NCBI GenBank assembly: GCA_021904315.1
Contig: CM038912.1
Location: 1 to 64,000 of the forward strand
Length of the DNA: 64,000 nt
Reading direction: 5' to 3'
From: Sphagnum magellanicum
Taxonomy: Eukaryota; Streptophyta; Sphagnopsida; Sphagnales; Sphagnaceae
In this document: positions 22,470 through 33,600 of the stretch, piece by piece
Layout of the letters: each line of letters starts with the position of its first letter
Numbering within the stretch: the stretch's first letter is position 1
Position numbers and translations under genes: made by a program
Notes under the pieces: model-generated
The model's database searches: none
Seen by the model: only the letters and a program-made list of their open reading frames with translations
Told to the model about the DNA's origin: nothing

Positions 22470-24000
22470 AAGAAAAAAGCCCTAAACAACAAAAAACACC
22501 ACCAAGTTCCATTTACTCCTAGAAACAGTCACAAGGTTCCTGAGGCTTCTGTTTCATACAGGACTGACTGAAAACATTCCAGTCTGAAATTTTTACATAG
22601 ATTAAAGTTGCAAGCAGTCTTCACTGCAAGAAAGGGACTGGCTCACCTTCTTTTTCCAAGACCTGTGGCATGCAATAATGCAGCACTGACAGCAAAACAC
22701 AGTGCCATACCATATGGCCTCAAGTAAAATCTTCTTGGCTGTGCATTTCAAAGAGATTAAAACCAGAGTGAATTACTGTGATTTGAATCATCAATGATGA
22801 TATTTCCTTTCCTAGACAGCTTTCAGAGTTCACATACATAAGCTAATTCATAGACATGGATACAGAATTCAGAAGATTACACCACTTCCAACAGTGTGTT
22901 CAGTAGAAAAGATACTTGTTCACTGCAAGTAGTTGAGAAATATGGCTCACATCGTTTGTCAGGGAGACTGGTAAAGGCTGCACACATGCATTTCAAACTA
23001 TTGTAAGTGCCTTAATGCACTGAATGGTTGTTGCATCCTATAGAACACATTATCTGGTCAACAGGAACAATTCAACTATGGGCTATAAGTTGTAGTTCAC
23101 ATTATACCTGCACTTCTTCTAGAAGTTGCTCAATTGGCCCTTGGTGCAGGAAGGAGAATCCCCATAGGCAGTGCATGCACCTCCTCAACCACTGCCTCCA
23201 ACTCATGCTGGCAAGGACAGTACCCAAAATGAATTCAACCTTCAAAGGATTTTGATATAAATTTGCTAGTCTACTGTGATCTTTATGACTGAACATATTT
23301 ATAAGGTTCTGCAACTGCATATCCCGTATGGACTGAATTATGATATTCCTTGACTTCGAAACCTACACTTGCTAAGAGAGGCCAATCCCAAACTCCTTCC
23401 CACTGTAATATTGCTACACTGGTCAAAACATAGTGAGCATGGGAGCATGCCAAAAAACTTGACAAAGCACTTGGAAGTGTGCCACTAAACCAAGCATCAC
23501 ATTGACATGATGCTTTAAGGTGTGGGCTTTCTTTATCACACAATCCAGAATTTGTTTATCCTTTGTCTTCACTGGCAGCAACAATCTCTGGATCCCCCAT
23601 CCAACATTGACAGTTGAGCTTCTTTGCTTACCCGAAGTATGGAGTGCTACCAAGGCCAATCACTGGAAAACCCTGCAAGTATCCTTCTCAGTCAATCTAA
23701 CTCAGGACCTCAGCTATCTGTAATATAACTCATATCCAATTTGGCCTCCAGATTAGGTGTCCAAAGCTTGAGCATGGTGTCTTCTGGAAATTGACAGTTT
23801 CATCAATTGGTAGCATATACAGGCAACATAGCTCTTGGATGAGTGCACTACATTCTCATTGTCTGGATTCCCCCAAAGTGCTTGTCTAGGGTACATGACT
23901 TGGAAGCTGTGTTCATACTTTAAAATTTCCTGATACATGGAGTAGGTAATTCTTTAAAAGAAAAGATAGGAAATATTAAAAAGAACATACTAATTGTAAT
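20891..24000. other. Balanced-composition region with unassigned exon-like stretches
   Basis: Several minus-strand open stretches have exon-like composition. 22090-22300 is rich in His, Ser and Pro and ends at a good donor (GGAG, then GTAACG). 21681-21977 has an acceptor-like TGTGCAG before it and is open in two frames, one Cys-rich (CSVC...GYC...LFCMYC). 23283-23660 and 23753-23938 are also open. I recognise no family. A decayed or multi-exon minus-strand gene is possible. A (CT)n microsatellite lies at 22434-22466. Confidence 0.3.
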
Positions 24001-24036
24001 TTGACTCAAACCTTAACTGGTTCTCACAGCACAAAT

Positions 24037-25158
24037 ATGAGGAGAGATTCAGCAAAACTACTTGTGATTCTAGAGTGGATAAATCGTGAGCATCGCCGAT
24101 GTCGCGCCTTCATAGCCCTTCGTCAGCAAAGACAAGCTGCCGGTGCTCCAGCTTACTACCCTCTCGCGCCTGGCTATGGAGCTGCACCCCCAGCCGGCCC
24201 TTACTACCCGGCCCCAGGGCCGTACTATGGCGGAAATTCACAGATGATGATGCAGCCGGTTCAAGGGTTGGGTGGTGCTCCGGGCACGTACCCAGATCAG
24301 CAGTATCAGAATCTGCAGGCGGAAGAGCACAGGCATAAACAGAATGAACATAGGGCTGAAATGGGAGCTTTGGGAACTGCGACTTTTGCTGCTGTGAGTT
24401 TATCATCCTTACTAAAAATCTGCAATTCTTCTTCTCATCGACAAAAAGATTCGCGGCCCAATGGCACATTCTCTTGTTTCCAGGAGTGCAGTACTCTGCT
24501 CCTTTGAAAGCACTAAATGTAGACTAAGGGCATCTTTCAATTAGGCTGCAATGATCATAGTAGCTTTCCATTATGTTTTTTGAACTAATTGTGCTCACAG
24601 CCAACTCCTAGCGCTACCGGTCAAACATTGAGCAATTGCAGGAGCTATGAGAGCTGGGAGTCTAAGTCCGATTCACCATACAGTCAAATCTCTCCTTTTT
24701 TTCATAAGAACATAGTTCCCAGACTTCCTAGTTATACATGATTAATTAGATAGTTTTAATGCATTTGCGACTCTCCAATGGAAACAGTGTGTCCTCACAG
24801 CAAGAAACAATGCCCTATGTCAGTGACTTTCAATTCGGAGTGTAACTCTCATCACAGCTGCCTAATGGAAAGACACGCTAATTAGGTCAAGGATTTTGTG
24901 TGATCTTCTTCTCAGTCGATTGATCAATAGTTTCTGACAGATTACTGGTCTTTTCTTTTCTTTTTGCAACAGTACGAAAAACATGAAGAGAAAGTGGATC
25001 CTGCGGATGCTCAGAGACATCACATGGAAGCACAAACTGCTGAGGCAGCAACTCTGGGACTTGGTGGGTATGCGCTATATGAGCATCACGAGGCTCACAA
25101 AATGCACAAAGCTGAGAAGCATGAGAAGCATCATCACAAGCATGACCATCGTCATTGA
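24037..25158 (+). CDS. ABA/WDS-domain (ASR-type) protein, two exons
   Basis: Exon 1 (24037-24393) and exon 2 (24973-25158) are joined by a 579-nt phase-0 intron (GTGAGT...GCAACAG). The protein is about 180 aa if it starts at the in-frame ATG at 24037; the start is uncertain because a CACAG acceptor lies just before it and an upstream exon may exist. The N-terminal half is rich in Pro, Gly and Tyr (GPYYPAPGPYYGG). The C-terminal half is the ABA/WDS domain: EHRHKQNEHRAEMGALGTA and, across the splice, YEKHEEKVDPADAQRHH, then LGLGGYALYEHHE and a His/Lys tail (KHHHKHDHRH). ASR proteins are small hydrophilic, Zn-binding, stress- and ABA-linked proteins acting in nucleus and cytosol. The domain is complete, so the gene is probably functional. 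Confidence 0.85.
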
Positions 25159-28100
25159 TTTTTGTTGTGTAACACAAAAGTCTTTGGACCCGTTGATAAT
25201 CTTGAAGAACTACTTGTTAATGCAAAAACTGAATCAGATACCGTGTCAATATTACAAAATATACTGCAACATGTAACAGGTGGTACTCTAGTAACAGGCA
25301 GGTGGTGGGTGCTCTTGGAATTTAGTAAAATCCAGTCTACATTGAGGATCCCCAAGTGGGTAGACATGATCTTGTCCATCTGTGACCTTGTTGATTGCGT
25401 GGTTTTCTGACCACATTATTTGAACTGTGTATCCTGAAAGTAAAACTTTGATGATTTTTTAAGGTTTATTGTTGCTTCCTCTTTGTGAGGACTCGACTGC
25501 TGATGTCTGAAGCTGCTGCTAGATGGAATATTTTTTATGATTGAATTGGCAAACCTGGGGGACACACTGCTATGAAATTCAGAAGTTACCAGAATTAAAA
25601 GCCTCCCAAACTCTTACCATTTAAGTAGTATTTTTCAATTGAATTCGTTTGAGAGGCTTTTGAAAATGTCTGAAAATATACAAACTCTACCATTCAGGTA
25701 GTATGTTTAAATTTACGTGAATGGTACATAGACAAATGGGCTACACGTCGTGTCAGAAGGCTGCTTCCATTGTGCTGTTTACATTCTTATAACTCACCGG
25801 GGATCATATCTTGATGTAATTGTCATCTTCTTCGAACTTGAAGGAATGTAGACTTGAGTTTCTAGGCGGTTTTGTATAGTGTACACCTGTGTTGGGCGGT
25901 TCTCATCTTTTTTTCAGAGACCCACCAGGCCCGGTTCTTACAATTCTTTAGGAGAATCAGCCCAGTTCTTGAGAAAGGGGAAAAAATAATTTTTTTTACT
26001 CGCCCATGGGTTAAAGAGACAAGCACAGACAATTTTCAACTACGGTGGTATCAAGATTGGGATGTAGATACCCTGGGTGGTGCTAAGGTGGTTCAATATC
26101 ACATCCAAACACTCACCAATGCACCATTTCGACACCCAATAAGAAACTTTTTTCTCATTGCAACTAACCATCGAGGTGAGCACAATTATAATGGTCCATC
26201 CACACCAAGAGGTATGGTAGACAATGTTAAAAATCCTAACACCTACTTACTAATTGTAATGGCTAAATGGGTCTTTACCTTAACACCTAAACTATTAATT
26301 AAGTTAGTTCATGTAAGCACATGCACTCAACAAGTACACATTTCTCATCTCTTTTTTAAAAAATGTTCTTCTCATTTGTACACTCTTCTCCCCATCCTCT
26401 TCATTCTTCTCATATTTCTCCATTGATATCTCCCTTTCTTCTACGTTTTCAATTCATCTTGTCACTAAGGAGAAAACTAACATTTTTAAATTTAATTTGT
26501 AACTAGAAAATAATCTTAAATAATTCATACAATTAAAAACTCCTTTACTCGCACTCAATAACTAATCACAATGCTAACAATGACATGATGTTAGCATAGT
26601 CCGAAAGATGAAATATACAATCAACTAATATTATGCTTTCATCTATTAATCATTTGCACACCCCTTGTCATGTTAACAATGGTTTGCAATGACCTAATTT
26701 GCAACTAGAATGGGGACTAGTTGTTAACTATCATGTGACAAAGTTATTTGAATTTGAATTTTTTTGAATTTTAAACTAATTCTCTTATCCAATTCTTTTT
26801 TTTAATGGTCCAAGATTTTTACATATGCAAATTGAAATCTGCCACATGCAAGCATCATTGTTGAATAGGTCATTATGTAATCATAGCTAGCTAGATAGGT
26901 ATGCCTACTTAAGTGAGTAGGTAATAGGCTTAGAGTAGGTAGGTAAGTAAATAAGCTTAGGAGGCAATTAGGAAAGCCTCGACTAGATATGCCCAGGCAA
27001 TTTAATCATAGGCTAGATAAGTACAGCCAAGTTTTTAAACATTTAATAAGGATCCAATCATTTTGTTGGGGATGAGACTTTTTGAATGATTCATCCCAAA
27101 TGGCACATGCATTCTAAATAATTATAGTGTGTAATATGTGAAAATCATCCTTTCTTACTTATATAATTTATAAAATTAAAATTGTAAACTAAGTATGTGG
27201 AAATAAATTTAATGTATTCAATCACCAACTGCATCTTTTCCAAAATGAAAAACATCATGGATAAGGTGCAAATTGTTAAAAATAAAAGACAAAAGAATTT
27301 GCAAAATCTAAAAGTGAGATCTAAAAAAATGACCTAAAACAATTCAAATTTAAATCTTAAAAGAAGAGATTTTGAAATATTAAGCTTGCATGCTTGTTTG
27401 GGTGCTTTAGCATTCCCTTGAAAGACAGATGTAACAATTTTTGGACATCCTGCAGGTGGTTCTATAGTTTAGATACAAGTTTGACAAACATAAGGAATGG
27501 GATTAACTCAATGTCAAGCAAACGCACATCCTAAAAAAACCAAATAAGTTACCTGGGTCTTCTCATAGGTAGCTTGCTGTTCATTGAATGCCATCTCATA
27601 AACAACAAGCAACCAAATTTCAATTCAACATTAATAACTCATTGTGTTGCGCAATTTTTCAAATGTTTATCAATTTGGTTATACCTACACAAATAAAAAA
27701 TCACAAATACAAGTGAAAATGAAAATGAAAATTATATTTAAAAATAAAAATATAAGCAAATTCAAAAATTAAAAAAAAGAAAAAGAAAAATAAAATGAAA
27801 TGAAATGAACTTAAAAACTTAATTATCCTAAGAAACAGGATCCCTATGACCCATTATTTCTATCCCACATTCTTGATAAACAAGCACCTCCTCCATTTAA
27901 GTGATTCTAATACCACAACTAGTTTTATTGGATACGATTTTATTTTTTAAATTTGAAAAATCTGCAATAACTTGTCCACAATAAGTCAAAGTTAGTTTAG
28001 TTCATGTAATCTCCCAGTTCAACATTTGACAGTAAATCTCGATTAAGGAGAATTCTTCTAGCTTATTTCTCTACTACGGTTAGGATCTGAATTTGAGCAA

Positions 28101-28539
28101 TCACATGCTTTGCCAGGTGTTCTTACGTCGCCCTTGTCAGAGGGTGACAGGCCAAGTTCCAGGTCATAGTGTTCTGCAACAAACCACTAGGCTACATTGT
28201 AATGCTGACATTTGTACTCATTTCAGTGAATTGCACAAACATATAGAGTACTGACAAGTGCAATGAAGCATTTCCAGAAGTCTACTGCAAGCTTAGGATG
28301 TATGTAAAACTACAACCTATTCACAGAATCAGCTGATCCTATGAAATAGGTTCTCCAGTGTATGTTGAATGCGGTATTTGTGATGAAAGCTGTACTACAA
28401 AGTTCACTGCCAACCACCTGAAATGCAGACTTGAATACTGTTCAGGAATTGTTTGTGCTTGAGTTTGGCAGAACCAGCTTTTGGTCCATGCATGGTGCTC
28501 TGAGATCACTGACATGACAGATTTGCAGTATACCTGTGT
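25159..28539. other. Intergenic, no gene recognised
   Basis: The first ~700 bases are probably the 3' flank of the ABA/WDS gene. The plus frame at 25872-26426 has no recognisable motif. 26880-26990 is dense in TAGG/CCTA words (GAGTAGGTAGGTAAGTAAAT). The rest is AT-rich. Confidence 0.4.
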
Positions 28540-29578
28540 TTATTGAATGGTATGTAATCCCAATTCTGTCCACTTGTCCTGGTTTGCGAGTTGCTGTTCT
28601 TGATCTGCCACACAGAAAACCATTTTGACATCAGAGCACACAATCATTCCCTGATATAGATAATATAGCATCCAACAAATACTGATGACTAAAACTATTG
28701 CTGAATGAGAAACTGGCAAGCAACCAATTCATCGGACCACTAGTTTCTGGGAGAATCTTAAGCCATAAATGTAATCTGGTGCATGGTTGTCAGACCTTGC
28801 TTCTTGAATACTGACTGTGGTGAGGACCTGAACGTTATCTAATCCTACTACTAGGGCCTTACAGCTTGTCTTTTCTCTCTCTTGCACCGAGAACATTCAC
28901 AGCTCTAGGATCACAGTTTTGTGAGATGAACACAGAAATGAAGAACTCAAAATTGCACGGGCGGGTTGTGTGTGTGTTGTGCGAAATATAAAGATATAAG
29001 GGTCTCTCGAAAGAAGGGATTGTAGTCGTGTACTTGATTCGTCAATCTCATCAGCTGGAGGAGCCACGCCAGGGGGAAACGGGATGTCTGTGCAACCAAC
29101 AATCACAAAGTTTAAGAAAACAACCCAACCCTGTCAAAAGCAAATCAACAAGTAGTACGAATTGCTTTTTCTTGGAAGTTCCTATGCCACGATCTCGACA
29201 AACCCATCACCACCTGCAGACAGGTTGTTCTCCAGCAAAAGAAACCAAAACAAACACTGTGAAGAAGAACACGAGAAAAAATATTGAGTCAATTTTTTTT
29301 GGCAAATTCAATTTTGACAAAGACAAAAAAGTGTTAACATCTTTTATTCCCTCTCCTATAAATCACAACACTAAACCCCAGTAGCACATCACAAAAACAG
29401 CTATCACGGACTCGCATATAAACACAACCACCACAAGAAGTGCGTTGCAAGTGGGGTTCAGTTTAAAAGTCGATGAGAGAAGAGGACGCACAATACACGT
29501 ACCATCGTGAGGCAGCTTGTCGACGAGCCATTCGTCATCCACAATGTCCAACAAGATGCCTGGGAAAAGCTCCGCCAT
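28540..29578 (-). CDS. APC13: APC13, anaphase-promoting complex subunit (BONSAI-like)
   Basis: Three small exons on the minus strand: 29503-29578, 29034-29087 and 28540-28604, with GT..AG borders (GTACGT/GCACAG and GTACAC/GGCAG). They join in frame to a 64-residue protein; plant APC13 is about the same size. Exon 1 gives MAELFPGILLDIVDDEW, the splice gives PHDDIPFPPG, and the last splice makes SNQEQQLANQDKWTELGL, matching the family pattern of an N-terminal IDIVDEEW, a central D-D-(L/I)-P-x-P-P and a C-terminal acidic W..L.L. APC13 is a small subunit that stabilises the TPR lobe of the anaphase-promoting complex, the ubiquitin ligase driving mitotic exit. All three exons are intact. The paired telo-boxes upstream fit a cell-cycle promoter. 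Confidence 0.92.
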
Positions 29579-29654
29579 AATGATACAAACACGCAATCGC
29601 ACAGCGCAACGTCTGTTTTCGCCTCGTCGTCCTTCCGCACAAAAGTCCCTGTTC

Positions 29655-29691
29655 TAGGGTTTAGAAAATTTAGGGTACTTGACTAGGGTTT
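29655..29691 (-). promoter_or_regulatory. Telo-boxes upstream of APC13
   Basis: Two AAACCCTA motifs on the minus strand (29655-29662 and 29684-29691) lie 77-113 bases upstream of the APC13 ATG. Telo-boxes are known in plant promoters of translation and cell-cycle genes. Confidence 0.6.
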
Positions 29692-29818
29692 AATCCCGAA
29701 CACCTTTTATCAGGGTTTTGCATTACCACTAGTACTTGGGCCAACCCCTCAACAATCGCCCTCTTGAGCAAAAGAGGTTTTTTTGCAGCCCCCACTGGCT
29801 TATGTCTGCCGAGTGCCC

Positions 29819-30639
29819 CATTACAAGCCCAAAACATGCAGTACAAAAGTATCAGCTGTCCAAGATGTGTCATCCATTGGATGCCTGTTCTAACTCAGTT
29901 GTGGATGAATCTCAACTGAGATAATATGGCCACATTGAACCAGCACCCACCAGTGCACCATCCATGGGATGAACCTCAACTGAGTTAATATTTGGTTTCA
30001 CCTTGGTAACCAATTCTGTAGGAAATAGGTTTCATACAGAGGTAGGTAGGTAGGAAAATAGGCAACTACTAGGTAAGTAGATGGTTTATATATGTGTAAG
30101 GGCTGGTTTTTATTATCTACCTACTAGTAATCTGTTTGTGGGTTGTCAGTAGGTAGATAGTAAAAAAAACACAACCACCATGGTTAGCTAAGGAACTGGA
30201 ACACAACAGAAATTTTTTTTCAGACCATTTGTCATTCATCCTTCGTGGTGCACTGGTGGGTGCTGGTTCATTGCGGCCAGTTAATCTTTGGTTTCACCTT
30301 GGTAACCAATTCTATAGGAAATAGGTCTCATATATAGGTGGATTGGTAGAAAAATAGGTGAATTACTAAGTAAATAGATGGTTTATACATAGGTAAGGGT
30401 TGTTTTTACTACCTACCTTCTAACAACCTGCTTGTGGGTTGTCAGTAGGTAGGCAGAAAAAAAAGAGCAACTGAGCTAACCACCATGGTTAGCTAAGCAA
30501 CTGGAACCCAACAGAAAACTGTTTCCTGACCACTTACCATTCATTCTTCATGGTGCGATGGTGGGTGCAGGTTCACAGTCGCCTCTGGTGGTGCCCACGC
30601 ACTCTGGGTCTTTGATATGCATGTTTTGGGCTTGTAATG
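29819..30639. repeat. Nested foldback with tandem internal units
   Basis: An outer perfect 22-bp inverted repeat (CATTACAAGCCCAAAAC... at 29819-29840, complement at 30618-30639) encloses an inner 34-bp inverted repeat (TGGCC...TTGAACCAGCACC at 29927-29960; 30246-30279) with about three mismatches. Inside, a ~300-bp unit starting TTTGGTTTCACCTTGGTAACC is present twice (29992 and 30290), each carrying TAGG-rich words, GGGTTGTCAGTAGGTAG and CACCATGGTTAGCTAA. A third degraded inner end lies at about 30551-30584. Confidence 0.75.
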
Positions 30640-33600
30640 AAAAGAATCATGCTGATTTTTGGTTTTGCAATGGAATTATGCGATTTTTAGTTCTCATAAA
30701 AATAAATAGGTGTGAGAGTTTGAGGATGGGATTAAGATGAGTTTGTTAAGTTGAACTCAATATGAAATTAATTTGCACAAACCAAAAAAAGGAGGGATTA
30801 ATGCAAATTGATGAACAAATAACTTATAGTTGTGAAACACATCACAATCCATACTTTGGAATGGACCTTCGAAGTACACTTAAAACCCCTAAAATTGATA
30901 AGGCATAGTAATGGCCTATATATGAATATGTAAGGGTATATGAAAAAATGTGTTTCAGGTATGTTAAGTTGTAGGTCCCTACTTAGCTTAACTAGGTTGC
31001 AGGCCCTTACTTTTTTGGGTTGTAAGTACCTCCTAGAGAGCCTAACAACAAACCCACCTATTATGTACGTAGTTAGATTAATTACTTTCCTACTTATTAC
31101 TTATTTAACATAACCTAATTTAATTAACTCAGGTAGGTAGATATGCGACTCAAGTTAGGACCCCTAGTTTCAAGGGGCCATATATCTCTCTCATTTATTT
31201 TTTGTTTCAATGATTCCAAAATGTGTTGGATGTGTCCAGAAAAAGGTTACACTTGCACTTTGGAAACCATCGTGATTCATGACCTCCTTTGAAATTTGGA
31301 GACGTCTGAGACACTATTTGAATGCACACTAGCCAAGTTATCCCATGGAATCTATTGTTGTAGTTTTTCTTTTATTATTGATCATGCCCTTGTTGTTTCT
31401 ATTAGTGCAAGAGTTGGTGTTGATCTTGCCCATAATGGCCTTGCTACTATTATTATGAGTTATGGAATTACTGGTTTTAGCAAAGTTACTATTCTTCCTT
31501 TTTGGTAGTGTTTTTATTGGTTCCTTAAATAAAGGTTTAAATAAGAATATTTATTACAGATGCACAATAAAAGTTTAAGGAAGAATGCGACTCGAAACAA
31601 TATATATTAAGAAAACCAACAAAAAGAAGAAGAAACAATATAGAAATAATAATTACAGAAAATCAAAATGATAAAGAAAACGATAAAGAAAACCAGAAAT
31701 ATAAAAACCAGAATTTTTTTTTTACAGTACAGAAATAAACAGAAAGAGATTTAAAAATGAAAATGAAAATTTAAAAAACCAAAGGGAAACAATCCAAGAA
31801 AACAAAAAATTTAAAACCCTTAAAAACCAGTATTAAGAAAACCAACAAAAAAACTGGAAAAAAACAGAAACAAAAAATGAACGAGATAGAAATAATTTTT
31901 TAAAACGATACAGGAAATTTTAAAAGAAAAGTTAAACAAAGGTGGGTTGTAAGCAATGTGGACAATACTATTATCTATCACCACCGAAAAGTGGGGATTG
32001 GAGATGGTGTGAACATTGCAACATGCGTTTTTGAGATCTTTGTGCTCCTTGGTGGAACTTTTGAGAGTACACATATGGCCCTCTATGCAAAACCTTTGGC
32101 CTTCCTTTGCAGAAGGCTTAGGACACTACAATACATTTTGGGTTTTATTACCGATTAACAAAATGACTAATTTTTTTTCCAATTACAATTGTAACTACAT
32201 GGTCATGTTAATGACCATACTTAGTGGAGGTAGGCCTGAAAGCTCAAAATGCAATCTGAAATTTTAAGGTGCCATGTGGCATCATTTCAAACACTTTCAA
32301 AGTAAAGATTTTTTTTTCTTGTTGCCTTTCTTTCACAACATTTGAATTATTCTATCATAATTATATGAAAATTTCTTAATTACATTTGCCATTAAAAATA
32401 TTAATACCTTCATAATATTGGGCACTAGGCTTACCTCCACTCCAGGTCCCAAAAGGGATCAACTAGTTGCAAAAGACATTGTGGTGCCATGGTTTTGCAA
32501 TTGTAGTTAATATGACAACTTGATGATTTTTAATGCAAATATGTGCTATATATATAATCATTTTAAATTAAATAAGTAAATTGTATTAGCTTTTCCAACT
32601 TTTTAGTGATTACAATTCATTATTTTGTGATGCTAACATGGCATGCCAGGTGGCAAGATGCCATAATGTGTGATTATTGAATTTTTTCCCAAGTATTTTT
32701 TTGAAGTTTTATTTATGGGAAGGGAAATAACCAAAATGATGTTTATCCATAGGAATGTGTAAACAGACATCTTGGACATTAGTGTTAAATCATGGCTAGA
32801 TCATTTCCAATTCTTTCACAAATGTTGAATAACAAGATTGAAAATTCTACAAAGCATGTATGTTTATTTTTTTCATGTGTTCTTCTTGTGCATTCATAAG
32901 GTCTTTTTCAATTTTTGGCACCAAAATCAAGTGATTATTTTGTACAACACATCATTGAGGGGGTCGAATGACATGAAAAATAACAAGGATTCTTTCATTG
33001 CCATGCCAAGGAAAATACTAAATTGGGTGAAGGGTCTTAAATTATCCAATTGTGAAAAAATGGAAAAGAAAAACCTAAACTATTATCATTAATAGAAAAA
33101 TTGCATTTTGCGAATACATTTGGCAACTAAAAATCAATCACATTGGATATTTATTACTAAAAACAACTAATTGAATAAGTGAAATCACATTGATTTTGTA
33201 ATAAGAAATGACATGATGTTATTATGACAACAACTTTCACCATGGAGGAGATGTCCTGGAATTATACTCTTTGAACATCCTTTTACCAATACAAAATATG
33301 CAACTACCCATATGAAACTAATGTTTTTTGAATTATTTTCAACCTTATGGGATTTATTCACATGGCATACTTATGTATTTTCAATCAAATAATTTTGACA
33401 AATGTTCACACAAGATTTTATAGTTTTTGTCAATTTTATTTAATGTTTTGGTGAAGTTATTTAATAATTTAGACAACTTAGATATTGCCATGTGGTAAAA
33501 TTATTGAAATGTTAAAATGAATGAAAGTTAATATATGGGTAGGTAGATAGGTAAGTAAGTCTTGCCCATTTAATTGACCTAGCCACCTAGTCAAATACTT

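Noticed and set aside
25872-26426. 184-codon plus-strand frame
   Set aside because: Biased composition at both ends, no motif, no splice context; not supported as a gene.
31296-31508. MATE transporter fragment (SISARVGVDLAHN)
   Set aside because: Resemblance to the STRV.NELGA motif is too short and no other MATE segment is nearby.
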